From assembly GCA_032718475.1 (NCBI GenBank), contig JAUCBJ010005486.1, forward strand, positions 1 through 64,000: DNA of 64,000 bases. The letters are read 5' to 3'. This document shows positions 31,791-41,929 of this stretch, piece by piece; positions within the stretch are counted from its first letter, which is position 1, and each line of letters opens with the position of its first letter. Position numbers and translations under genes: made by a program. This stretch comes from Nemertoderma westbladi (lineage: Eukaryota > Xenacoelomorpha > Nemertodermatida > Nemertodermatidae). The notes below the pieces were generated by a model, which worked only from the letters and a program-made list of their open reading frames with translations, ran no database searches and was not told the origin of the DNA.

Positions 31791-33461
31791 TAGGGTAAAA
31801 GTAATATGATCCATTACATCAGAATTAAATGGTTCATGGAGATATGTCCCAAGTGAAATTAATCCTGCCGACATTCCCACAAAAGGAATGTCCCCAAACC
31901 ACTTCTTCTCATCTGAGAAGAAGTGGTTCGAAGGTCCTCCCTTTCTACATGGCCACAATGTCCAATCAACTTTGACTCGACCCCATCAATCAGCAAATAG
32001 TCTTAAAGAAATAAAGTCTCATAGCACAGAATCGAACACACGTATCACAACATCAACTGAATACTCTATAACAAATGTCATCAATTACAGAGATTACAGT
32101 GCAAAGTCAAATGCAATTCGTAGCTTAGCATGGATTTCACGGTTTATTAATAAAATAAAATCAAAATTAGCAAAAGAATTCCCACTCCTAGACTCACAAT
32201 TATTAACGACAAATGAGTTACAGAGAGCCGAGGTACAGTATATCAAACATGTTCAACTGAATCATTTTCATATAGAGATCGAGTACTTACAAAACAGTAA
32301 ACATTTAAAGTGCCCAAACTTAGTACAACAGCTAAACCTCTTTCTAGACTGTGACGGGATTCTGCGCACAAAAGGCAGAGCAGTAAGTCAAACCATTCCA
32401 TGGTGTACACAGAATCCGATTCTCCTTCCATCCTCAGATCATTTCACAAAATTGATAGTACTCGATGCTCATTATATCGTAATGCATTCACGTGTTCGTG
32501 ACACATTAGTTCAGTTGCGCGAAATGTATTGGATATCTCGTGCAAGATAAGTTATTCAGGGAATCAGAAGTAAATGCGTTATCTGCAAACGTATCCAAGG
32601 GAAACCATATCCAAAACCTCAAACAAGTCCACTTCCTCTAGAGCGATTAGAGTCAAACTTAAATGCGTTTTCACACACTGGAATTGATTTCTGTGGCCCG
32701 ATAAATATAGTAAACAACTTGTATGACCCATCCAATTCTTCCATTAAAGTCCACATCTGTGTATTTACATGTGCGGTTATACGCGCCATTCACTTGGAGT
32801 TAGTTCCTAGTTTGCATGTCAGTAGTTTCATTCAAGCATTTCGACGATTCATTGGTAGACGAGGCATTCAATTAGTAATTTTTAGTGACAATGCCTCAAC
32901 ATTTAAACGTTCATCGTCTGAACTTCGCATTTACAATAAGTTTCTTAACCACGATTTGGTTAAACGTGAGTTTGGTGACTTAGTGTCACTTGGCTGTTTA
33001 ACATTGCGAGATATCCATCGGGTTATGGCTTTATTGAGAGATGTGTAGGTCTCATCAGACCCAACTTCCGCAAAGTGATGGGTATAGCCACTCTGCAACA
33101 CGTCGAAATGCAAACACTGTTAATATCTTGCGAGGCTGCTGTTAACAGTCGCCCATTGACTTTCGTATCATCTAACAATGATGAAAACTACAATCTACTT
33201 ACTCCTAGTCACTTTCTCGTGGGCCATAGACTATGGGTCCTTCCAACATCATCAGCACGTGCAGATAATTTACGTTACCAAGAGAAAGCAGCTAACTTCT
33301 TTTGGGATAATTGGAAAAATGATTACGTTAGAGATTTACGAGATAGACATCGCTACAAGGAACATAAATCGTCATCTTTTGTGAGTCCTGTCGTACTGGA
33401 AATTTTCTTATTGTACTACCTAGACTACCTAGATCAGCATTATGTCGCATTAATAAGTTGA
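31791..33461 (+). pseudogene. BEL/Pao integrase
   Basis: Starts with a VPSEINPADIPTKG motif (near 31845-31890), then a linker, the zinc-binding H-H-C-C region with HYIVMHSRVRDTL and CVICKRIQGKPYPKP (near 32575-32615), the catalytic core with HTGIDFCGP (first Asp), FSDNAST (second Asp, usual SDNGTNF) and, after a frameshift near 32970, an IERCVGLIR segment with the Glu. The C-terminal DUF5641-like part (33075-33390) has VNSRPLTF, LTPSHFLVG and FWDNWKNDYV. Stops at 32550 and 33048. Confidence 0.8.
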
Positions 33462-34228
33462 TTACCAAGTTTCAAGTATATAGATTTTCAAGTATATGTT
33501 GCAAAACGTGGACGACAAGCAACAATTCTTACGGGATCCGTTCAACATATTATACCATTAGAGATTCAATCCGATGTGATTAACCTAATTCTCATAAAAG
33601 ATGCTTGCAAACGGGAATCAAAATCGCTGGTAAGTTGTAAAAGTGACAAAATAAGTGACATAGTTGACTCTTCCAATGACAAACTTGACACAAAGTATAC
33701 AACATAGACGATCTAGCCACACCTCCTTCAGTCGCCAGTACTCATACTGTACCGCGAGTGTTGCAGCACACTGACACATATTCCTATCACAATGATGATA
33801 GCAACAGCAGTCAAAATAAACCATCTAGATTACCGCGTGCTGCTAAGTCACATATTGTCCATGGTCATTACAAAATGGGAAAATAAATTCCCGTTTTGTT
33901 CGGATTTATCAATTATTTGGTGGAGGGTTTGTTAGTGTACAAATATTAAATTCATTATTATGAAACTGTAAATCTAATAATTGAAGGATTGTGATTATAC
34001 TTACGATGTTGTTACACCCATCCAACACTGACTCTAACAGAAAGCTGTTATTTTTTATCTGGATTACTGTATTCAAGATGATTTGTCATTATTTGTAGTG
34101 TTATCCAACATTATTTAGGATCATATTTTTTAAGCCGCACCACTCAAGGCTACATTATTTTTAGAAAGTTTAAATGTGCATTTAATTTTGTTGTAATTTT
34201 AATTGTCTCTCTTTGTCCAAGAGGGGAG
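33462..34228 (+). other. BEL/Pao 3' untranslated region
   Basis: Noncoding remainder of the element, ending in a purine-rich AGAGGGGAG (34219-34228) just before a TG dinucleotide, a plausible polypurine tract priming the 3' LTR. No further gene is visible. Confidence 0.5.
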
Positions 34229-34800
34229 TGTAGTGTATTTCGTATTAGTACATTATTGACTCTGTAGGATATACATTATTGACTCTCTAGTTATTGGTAT
34301 TTCCTTGATTTACACACCCCTGGCATTAGTTCGTATACTTGCTTTGGTGTTACACAGCTGTATTGCTTTTAATGTTGCCTATATTGTAGGTAAAGGTTGT
34401 TTGTGATATTTTATTCTTTATTATACATTGTGATACTTTTAGTTTTTACATATTTTTCTTTATTGCATTTGGAGACCATCAGGGGTCCATTACAATTGCT
34501 TGGCCAACCAGTAGCTCCGACCAATCAGGGACGAGCTACGGCCAATCAGCTATCAGAGCGATCCGATCCCTATTTGCATAAAGTCTGGCTAAGGGCCTGT
34601 TTTCTCACTTCCCTTATCTTCTTGCATCTTCACCCTCTGCTTGCGGAAGCCCCTGACTTTTACAACAATAAAAGTTTTTACATTTTTAGCGGCATTTTTA
34701 GCTGTAAATAAATAGTATTGCTGTATTTCTGCAATTTATGTGATAACTTTTAACTTCTAACCGATTCTAACGATATAATATATAGTTCCGGCAGTTCTCA
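34229..34800 (+). repeat. Candidate 3' LTR of BEL/Pao element
   Basis: Starts TGTAGTGTATTTCG directly after the purine tract. It has three ACATTATTGACTCT-like repeats at its start, two CCAATCA boxes (about 34520 and 34543), an AATAAA at 34667-34672 and a T-rich end. The right border and a matching 5' LTR were not found, so this remains a proposal. Confidence 0.45.
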
Positions 34801-35107
34801 ACGATCTCTACTTGTTTTTCACCTCAACTTCCCTTCCTATACATTCCACTTCATCGAACTCTTAACGGGAGGTGTCGAATAGCCCTCTCACTTTGGTAAG
34901 ACCCGACGGAACAGGTGCAGTCTCCCCCTCTCCCTCTCTCAACTGCGCCGTTCCTCACAACGGGCATTAAACGGGCCTAACCCAAATGTAGTGGTCGTAG
35001 CGTCATGGGATCAGAGTCTACCACCAATAAATCAAATATAAGGAACAATATGCACTATTTTTAAGTTTCTAGTTGCCATGGGTAACTTTGACAAGAAACG
35101 GGCTATA

Positions 35108-36320
35108 GGGTGAGTGAGGGAGACTTGACTTTAGGGGAGACTTAATTTTTTTTTAATAACTCAAAAACTATTGTAAATTATTTAACAATCCAACACAAAA
35201 ATGTGTAAAATACATGTTGGCTACACCCGCTCAACAATGTTGTATTACCTTTTGGTTATTTTTTGTTTTATTGTCAATAAACGTTTTCTGGGTTCAAAAG
35301 TTAATTTTTGCCCTTAACAACGAATGAAAATTCGCATCCTAATTTTACTGTTTGTTAATTGTAATTCACAACATGTGTTGACTAATTATTGCACTCTCCT
35401 GCCATATGTTGTTTTACAGTTTTGGTTCAGCCCTTTTGAAATTATATCAATTACTAGAAAAAAAGCCCATGTGGGGAGACATGACGCCCGAGTGTGAGGG
35501 AGACTTGAACCCACCAATGCTAACGTCTACATAGAGATACACCCACGTAGAGAACCATTACACCAGAGCACTCCAACTAGTTGATTGACACTTACACCGA
35601 GGCAGCTATCAATGGATGGCTATGCTTCATGCAGTTAGGAGTAGGCCCTCTCTAGCTTGACTAAACCAAACCCAGCCAAGCCAACCAACAACTCTTACTT
35701 CCCTCTTTGCAATGTGGTAGCCCGCCAACTTGGTGATTGACAACTTAAACGCTACGTCAGAAAGCGGCACACATCAATAGAATTACAGGAAAACAATTAA
35801 AATGCTCCTGGATTGAAAATTATACAAGATGTTTATTATTAAAAAGTACCTTTCCGCGTTAAATCTTATTGCGGTTTTAATTAACTATTATTTATTTATT
35901 TCTTGTTAGGAGAACCATGTGAATGACCACCTAAATTTGTACAAAATTTGGGATAATAATTTGACAAATTAATAATCGTATTTTTTGCATTTTTGCTACT
36001 CTACTATAAAATAGACATTTTGAACATGTAATTATTACACTTCTTCTGCATTTTTGAACGAATTTACAAGAATGTGAGGTGGGGTTCAAGTCTCCCACCC
36101 TAGGTGTCAAGTCTCCCCCCATTGAGGGAGACTTGACGCTTTTTCGAAAATATGAATAATTGGTTTAATTAAAAAAGTTTAAGAGTTGAAATTCTCAAAC
36201 TCTCACATAATGATAGCAATCATAAATGTAAGTTAAAAGTTAAAACGGCATTGAAAAATTCATTTATATGTTCTTTAGAGCGATTATAACTTTTGGGGTT
36301 CAGGTCTCCCTCACTCACCC
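35108..36320. mobile_element. TA-flanked MITE with repeated GGGAGACTTGA motif
   Basis: 1213 bp with terminal inverted repeats GGGTGAGTGAGGGAGAC and TA on both sides (35106-35107, 36321-36322), as for Tc1/mariner-type elements. It sits in the left inverted repeat of the Kolobok-like element; removing it restores the match to the right repeat. The GGGAGACTTGA motif occurs forward at 35118, 35498 and 36126 and reversed at 36086 and 36107, with weaker copies near 35134, 35473 and 36301. No ORF. Confidence 0.8.
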
Positions 36321-36620
36321 TATCTTAGCTGTAGGTCTAGCGTCTTCAAATCAACCTCCACCCCCACTATATCGAGTCCCATACGGAAACATACGCAATA
36401 TGTTTTAGTTTCTAGATGCCATGGCAACTCGTCAGATTTGTTGACAAAGTATTTTTCATATCACTTAGCTATTTTCACTATATAAAAAGGCGCATTTTGA
36501 AAGATAAGTTAGGTTTACATGATACATACTGTATATTTAAGAGATTACATTTGTCTTCACATATGCCCTATAACATTCTGAAATAAATGAAATTACATTG
36601 TGTTAAGAATCGCAATTAAG

Positions 36621-36662
36621 ACAGTAATCAGTGCACATGGTGTTATGTGCACTGATTACTGT
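36621..36662. repeat. Perfect 18-bp hairpin
   Basis: ACAGTAATCAGTGCACAT, a 6-nt loop, and its exact complement. No T-run follows that would mark a terminator of Pol III. Confidence 0.75.
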
Positions 36663-36731
36663 TACTACGGTTAGGACTACAAGAACAGTTCATCGGTCAG
36701 CCGCTAGTGGGCTACATGTCTTAACATTTAA

Positions 36732-37513
36732 GGGGGGAGTACCACCCCCCCCCCCCCCCTGGACACTTTTTTAAATGCAGTATGGGCTGTTAAAATATGG
36801 CTAAACATTTGTTTTTTCGAAAAATTTTCAAATTTCCAGTCGCCCTTTAGCGGCCATTAAATGAAACAAGAATTGCAGTTAAAATGCTACAAGTCATTCA
36901 ATTTTCGTTGAAATTGTCTGAGACCAATTGTTTTCGAATTACGGAGGTGAGCTCTACCGGTTATCGGTTATAATTTTTAATTACCCTTTTTATGAAAATG
37001 AATTAATATTTATTAATATTTGGAAAAATTCCAACCGATAACTTTTAAAGAAAAGCCGAAACCCTTTCGAATAAGCCAAAAATAAATAAAATTGGTTAAA
37101 AAATGGCGGAGGAGTAGAAATTTGAAAAATGAAAAATGTCATTCCAAGATAATTGCCTTCAAAGTTTAAACCTTCCCGCCAGAACTGGCTGTCTGTGTTC
37201 TGGTTGGTAAATCATTTCTGCCATGATAGAAGAACATCACCGGGATAAAACTTTTATTATGGGGGTTTTCGGGGTCGCTAATTTCATTACCGATGTCAGT
37301 TTTAAGTTTTGGTGGAATCTAGTCTGTCTGTCAGAGTCGGTTGTCTGTCTGTTTTAAAATTTGACTAACAGTCCGCCATACAGAAAAACAGCGATAACTT
37401 GAGAACTAAAAGAGGTTTCGCTAAGCGGTTTTCAGATTTGAAATCCTAATTAAATTCTGCTATAGATTAAATCAAAAACACAGTTTAAATGTTAGCATGG
37501 GGGTACTTCCCCC
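36732..37513. mobile_element. TTAA-flanked MITE, second copy, piggyBac-like
   Basis: 782 bp between TTAA at 36728-36731 and 37514-37517. The ends are GGGGGGAGTACCACCCC on the left and GGGGGTACTTCCCCC on the right. The interior matches 27961-28842 over most of its length (GCCCTTTAGCGGCC, GGCGGAGGAGTAG, AATGTCATTCCAAG, GGGGGTTTTCGGGGTCGCT). This is an independent insertion of the same family. Confidence 0.85.
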
Positions 37514-38495
37514 TTAAGTACTTCAAATTTCTTTGCTTTTACACCATTCTAGATGAAACTTGTGAGATATGTACTAGACATCATATAGAATTATCTCAAG
37601 TTTGCCGTTAGAGGGCGCAATGTCTAATAGTGAATTCTTCTCTCATTATTTATAATCCCTTCAATTGGAAACTTGTGAGATATGTACTAGAACACGGGGG
37701 ACGGTAATCGATCTGCAGTTCTCCAGTCTACCGCTGGAGGGCGAGAACTCTGGAAATGATAATCTTCCCCAAATTTGTTGACCTTAATCCGTTAAGCTGA
37801 ATCTTGGCTTGGCATAGACCACGTGCTGCCACTTTTTGAAGAGATTGATCGGCTCACAGTTCTCCAATCTGTCGCTAGAAGAAGCATATGCCATACGTAA
37901 CATGGCAACCTCTCTTAACTTTCAAAAACGTAATGTTTGAAACTTATAAATACGAAGGCGCTCTTTCATATAGTGAAAACAGCTAAGCGATATGAATAAT
38001 ACCTTGTCAACAATTCTGACAAGTTTCCATGGAATCTAGAAACTAAAACATATTGCATAATTTTCCACATTCTCGATATAGTGGGGGTGGAGCAAGGTGT
38101 ACTAAATAACAGGTCATGAAGCGAGAGGGGTATAGAAATTAGCGGGGGCCTAACTAAGCAACAGCGTACCTACTGTATAGTACTCGTTTCTACTGTATAA
38201 TACAATTCCAGAATTCCATAGAGTTGATTAGTAAATGCGACACCCGTGTTTTATAAATGTTGGTTGTGTGACTAGCTATTTGCTAGAGTAGGCTACTCTA
38301 CATATAAATGCTAGAAACATTGGATGCAACGTAATGTTGTTATTGTACGATAATTAAGTAAAATATTTGTCAAAACACAAAGAGGAACACCTTAAATACA
38401 TTGTACTGTACAAGCCTAATACATATATCAGAAGCCCGCCTATTGTTACTAGGACCACACTCGGGTCCTCAGCGTCACACTATTCGTGAAGAAAG

Positions 38496-39116
38496 ATGGG
38501 GAGAAAGTGTAGTGTTGCTGGTTGTCGTACGGGGTACAAACCCACTGAAGATAATCCTGGTCCTGGTCCCAATCCCAAGGTAACAATGCACAGATTTCCC
38601 ACGGACCCAACCGAACTTCAGAAGTGGCTACATCGGCTACCGAATTTTATAGACCCTGATGCAGTCACCGGAAATATGGGAGTGTGTGGATTGCACTGGC
38701 CTGGTGGTTGTGCCATGAGGACAGCACCCGGCGGTGCTTTATCACCAGTGAATGCACCAAGCATCTTCATAACGGAACTGAACCGTGGCGGTTTGGTTTA
38801 TCCGGATGATGAGTTGGTTTCTTTTTGCTTTCTAGCATTCAACTTCTTTCGTCAATCACCAACACAGTTCTGCCGTACGATTTTCGTGCAAGCTCTGAAG
38901 AATATTGCCGAGATATATTTCACTGATGGAATGTTTACTTTTCCGTTTTTCAGGAAACTCTCAAACGTGTTGTTTCATAATTTCTGCCACAATACGGTGA
39001 AGGTCGCTGATGTGACACCGAAGCGGTGCAGGAACGACAAAGACCAGTCCAAAGTTCGAAAACTCCGACAATTGTCATTAAACTGTATTTTGTACTACAA
39101 TGTTTGTGAATTATAA
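38496..39116 (+). CDS. THAP-domain protein, transposase-derived
   Basis: 206 codons from ATG. The N-terminal THAP-like zinc finger has Cys5, Cys10, then CGLHW with Cys64 and His67 (C-x4-C-x53-C-x2-H), MHRFP and a WLHRLPNF segment. After a proline/glycine linker, residues about 98-120 read LNRGGLVYPDDELVSF, a segment I associate with the C-terminal end of THAP transposases. Then comes a helical, basic tail (SKVRKLRQLS). A full transposase is several times longer, so this looks like the DNA-binding domain fused directly to the C-terminus after loss of the catalytic core, or an exon set of a spliced gene. It lies between the inverted repeats of the TTAA element and could bind its ends. Frame intact, expression unknown. 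Confidence 0.65.
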   Translation: MGRKCSVAGCRTGYKPTEDNPGPGPNPKVTMHRFPTDPTELQKWLHRLPNFIDPDAVTGNMGVCGLHWPGGCAMRTAPGGALSPVNAPSIFITELNRGGLVYPDDELVSFCFLAFNFFRQSPTQFCRTIFVQALKNIAEIYFTDGMFTFPFFRKLSNVLFHNFCHNTVKVADVTPKRCRNDKDQSKVRKLRQLSLNCILYYNVCEL

Positions 39117-39339
39117 TGATAAAACAGTGCAATAAATTTAACACTCAGATAAAAAATATATTGAAATGATCCGAAACATAACCAGTTTATCATCATATCT
39201 ATTCTAACTGACATTCTGAAAGATTGCGTGTGGCACATTTGTTAAATTGTAAAAGCACTGCAAACAATAGCAATACTCTAATGATTGAAAGTCCATCAAA
39301 TGACAAAACGTAAAATTTATAAGTATTTTTCGTCCCATA

Positions 39340-39652
39340 GTGAAATAAAGTACCGGGAAAATAACGTAAAGTAACAAATTGGAAACATTAATAAAGCAAC
39401 TATGAAAAAGTGTGTTCGTTTGCAATGTATAATGATACCATATAATGTTACGTTTAACAGTCAACAGTGAAATAAAGTAACACAGGTGAGTGAAATAAAG
39501 TGAATGGTCACTAATCTTCAAACCATGTAATACAGGATATGTTTCCGCAGGCTGACATAGATATTATGATAATTCAACGTGACGTGGCCGAGATAATGTA
39601 CAATGTTGTGTTTAAAAGTGAAATAAACTAACTTAGGAATGTGAAATAAAGT
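39340..39652 (+). repeat. GTGAAATAAAGT motif repeated five times
   Basis: Copies at 39340, 39467, 39490 and 39641 are exact and one at 39618 differs (GTGAAATAAACT). They lie downstream of the THAP ORF and inside the right inverted repeat. A related CTTCAAACCATGT(A/G)ATA block is also duplicated (near 39517 and 39673). The motif could be a protein-binding site or a byproduct of tandem duplication. Confidence 0.7.
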
Positions 39653-40039
39653 GATGAATGACCAATAATTTTCAAACCATGTGATAGAAGATATGTGTCG
39701 GCATGTTCACAGAAATTTTAAAAAAATTTCACCAAGATGCCGCTGAGATATATATGATAGTGTGCGGTGCTTTAAAACCATATCAGTAAACGCTATTGCT
39801 TACTTAGGCCCCCGCTAATTTCAATACCCCCCTCGCTGCATGACCTGTTATTTAGTACACCTTGGGGTGGAGGTTGATGTATTGACGCTACGGCTAATAT
39901 ATAGCCTGCTTCTAGCCAAAGTTACCCGTTGCCATGGCAACTGGGAACTTAAAAGTAGTGGATATTGTCCTTATACTTGATATATTGGTGGTAGACTCTG
40001 ATCCCATGACGCTACGACCACCGCATTACGCCCGTTTAA

Positions 40040-40838
40040 AGCCTGTTGCTAAGGACAATGTCATTACTGCTAACTTTGAAGGTTGTTCTCACTTGGTTAC
40101 TAAGGTATATTACAATTATTTGTGACGGGATCCAAGGAGGATCCCGGTTTATCCGGTTGTTCCAATTACGCGTCCCCGCCGTGTGAGTGAAAAGAGTTTA
40201 GTTAAGAGTTCTAATATTGTTGATGTTCTAACGGTATAAATATAATATGACAAGCACAAACAGTTATTACAGCAGAATAAGATGATTGATATATGAGTGA
40301 ATGATGACAGCAGTGGACGGGGACGGTATTAGAAGTCTCCGCTCTGCCCTAGCTAACCGACTAACAGAATGAGATAACTGATAACATGACAACTGGTAAC
40401 TGGTAATATATTGCACGGGTTGGCCGTTGTTACATTACTCAGCCGGTGCCTTCCCCCCATTGGATAATAACCCTGTTGTCGCCCTTTTACCTCCCCTGAA
40501 GTGCTTCCCTTCGCCCCTGCTATTCTCTCTCTTCCAGGGGTGTAACCCCTGACCTCTATTGTGCGTTTCTCCTTCCCACTTTGTTGGGGTGACACGAGGT
40601 TGGGCAATCAACCTCGTGCTCCCAATATTGCGTAACGGCTCATTTTGTGGGGTGTTAGCGGAATTGGATAAGCTAACATTATTTAATAATTATTATTTTA
40701 TTTAAGTATTTAAGACCACTTAAGCTGGACAGTCTAATAAAAGGAAACTGATAATTTTGCTATCAAATTAATATGGCAGCACAAATGCCAGTGTTCTAGA
40801 ATGTTTTGAAATTGATAGTTGTTAGTTTTACTTATATA
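40040..40838. other. Intronic spacer, no gene recognised
   Basis: The first 100 bases seem to continue an open frame from the transposon end by chance. The rest includes a C/T-rich stretch (40440-40570). I see no gene or repeat I can name. Confidence 0.4.
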
Positions 40839-41750
40839 CACCATGTCCTGGAATATAGTGTCGTTATTCTGGTACATGCCCCCCCCCCCCCCCCCCAAAA
40901 AAAAAAAAATTTTCTACAAATATTAATGAGATTACATGAAATTTGAAACAGAGATAGTTTCACCTCCCTCCTCATTGCTGGGTGAGCCAGAATTTTTATT
41001 TTCGCTTTCATTCTTTAGCTACAAGCTTTTGAAAATAGTGTCTCCGGCGGAATTGCACCAGTCACACCGCATTTATTCTCCAACCTTATTATGATTTGTT
41101 AGTACTAATTTAAAGCCAGTCGTACAAGGATTCCAAAAATGTATAAACCTTTGAATTTGGTAGAGAAATATCCGAGATATGGGAATTCGAAAGTTGCATG
41201 TATTTGCTTCCCCTGCACGCCATTTATTCTATTTAATAAATACATCAAATTCTGGAACATTTTGTTTATCCCGTACGTAGCTGGGCAACAATGCAATGCT
41301 TCTTTAAACATACTATTATGTAGCTATTCATACATAAACAAAATGTTCTAGAGTGTTTATATTTAATAGAACAAAACAGCCTCGCGCAGGTGCAAAACCA
41401 TGAAACTTTTGAACGCTCATATCTCAGCTATTTCACAACCAAATTCAAATATTTTTACATTTTTGGAATCCTTGCATGGTTAGCTTTCTATTTCTACCAA
41501 CGAATCGCGATAAGGTTCATGAATAACTGCAGTGTAACTGGTGAAATATCACTGGAGACACCTTTTTCAAACGCTTGTAGCTAAAGATTGAAAGCAAAAA
41601 TAAAAATTCTGGCTTACCCAGTAAGGAGGAGGGTGGTGAACCTAACTCTGTTTCAAATTTCATGCAATCTCATTAAGATTTGTAGAAAAATTTGGGGGGG
41701 GGGAGGGGTCCATATACCAGAATAACGACACTATATTCCAGGAAATGGTG
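40839..41750. mobile_element. Foldback element with arms of about 390 bp
   Basis: The left arm begins CACCATGTCCTGGAATATAG (40839) and the right arm ends with its near-complement at 41750. Complementarity continues through the poly-C/poly-A stretch (40879-40909, matched by a G/T-rich stretch near 41690), CTACAAATCTTAATGAGATT, GAGCCAGAATTTTTATTTT, GCTACAAGC and CATTTTTGGAATCCTTG to about 41240/41360, leaving a loop of about 120 bp. TA is present outside both ends, so it may be a Tc1/mariner-type foldback MITE. Arms differ by point changes and small indels, so it is not recent. Confidence 0.85.
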
Positions 41751-41929
41751 TAAATTATGTTAATAATCATATTTAAAAAATAGGAAATTGGAAATATTTA
41801 ACATTTTAACTGATTAAATTAAACATAAAGTAACGTTTTAAATGGAGGTACAGTACTGTAGTAGGCCTACCTGTAGTTAATGAAGTTACTTTTTGATTTA
41901 TAGTATTTCATTTGGTTCGTATCAACGCT

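Larger units (their letters stand above)
26970..34800 (+). mobile_element. BEL/Pao LTR retrotransposon, decayed
   Basis: In order: gag (26970-29180, split by a MITE), aspartic protease, RT, RNase H start, integrase and a candidate 3' LTR at 34229. The order protease-RT-RNase H-integrase and the wording of each domain are those of BEL/Pao elements. Many stops and frameshifts show it is dead. No 5' LTR matching 34229 onward can be seen before 26970. It lies in the intron between Ig exons C and D, opposite in strand to the Ig gene. The right limit is approximate. Confidence 0.8.
36349..38100. mobile_element. Inverted-repeat element nested in the Kolobok-like repeat
   Basis: About 150 bp at 36349-36500 (CCACCCCCACTATATCGAG, TTTTAGTTTCTAGAT, CTTAGCTATTTTCACTATAT) reappears inverted at 37967-38100. 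Between them are an 18-bp perfect hairpin (36621-36662), the TTAA MITE (36732-37513), and two direct copies of a ACTTGTGAGATATGTACTAGA module (near 37559 and 37671). Its outermost bases overlap CTCCACCCC of the host repeat, so the exact borders are uncertain. Confidence 0.55.
34971..40035. mobile_element. Kolobok-like TTAA transposon with THAP gene and nested insertions
   Basis: Flanked by TTAA at 34967-34970 and 40036-40039, with terminal inverted repeats beginning ACGGGC and continuing through GGTCGTAGCGTCATGGG. The left repeat, spliced around insertions, is 34971-35107, about 36321-36366 and about 38095-38168; the right repeat is about 39783-40035, roughly 250 bp each. Inside lies a THAP-domain ORF (38496-39116). 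TTAA duplications plus a THAP-domain protein are the known combination of Kolobok elements. Insertions inside it: a TA MITE (35108-36320), a foldback pair (about 36360-38095) and a TTAA MITE (36732-37513). Confidence 0.65.

Noticed and set aside
38496-39116. P-element origin for the THAP ORF
   Set aside because: P elements make 8-bp duplications; the borders here are TTAA, which fits Kolobok better, although the evidence is not decisive.
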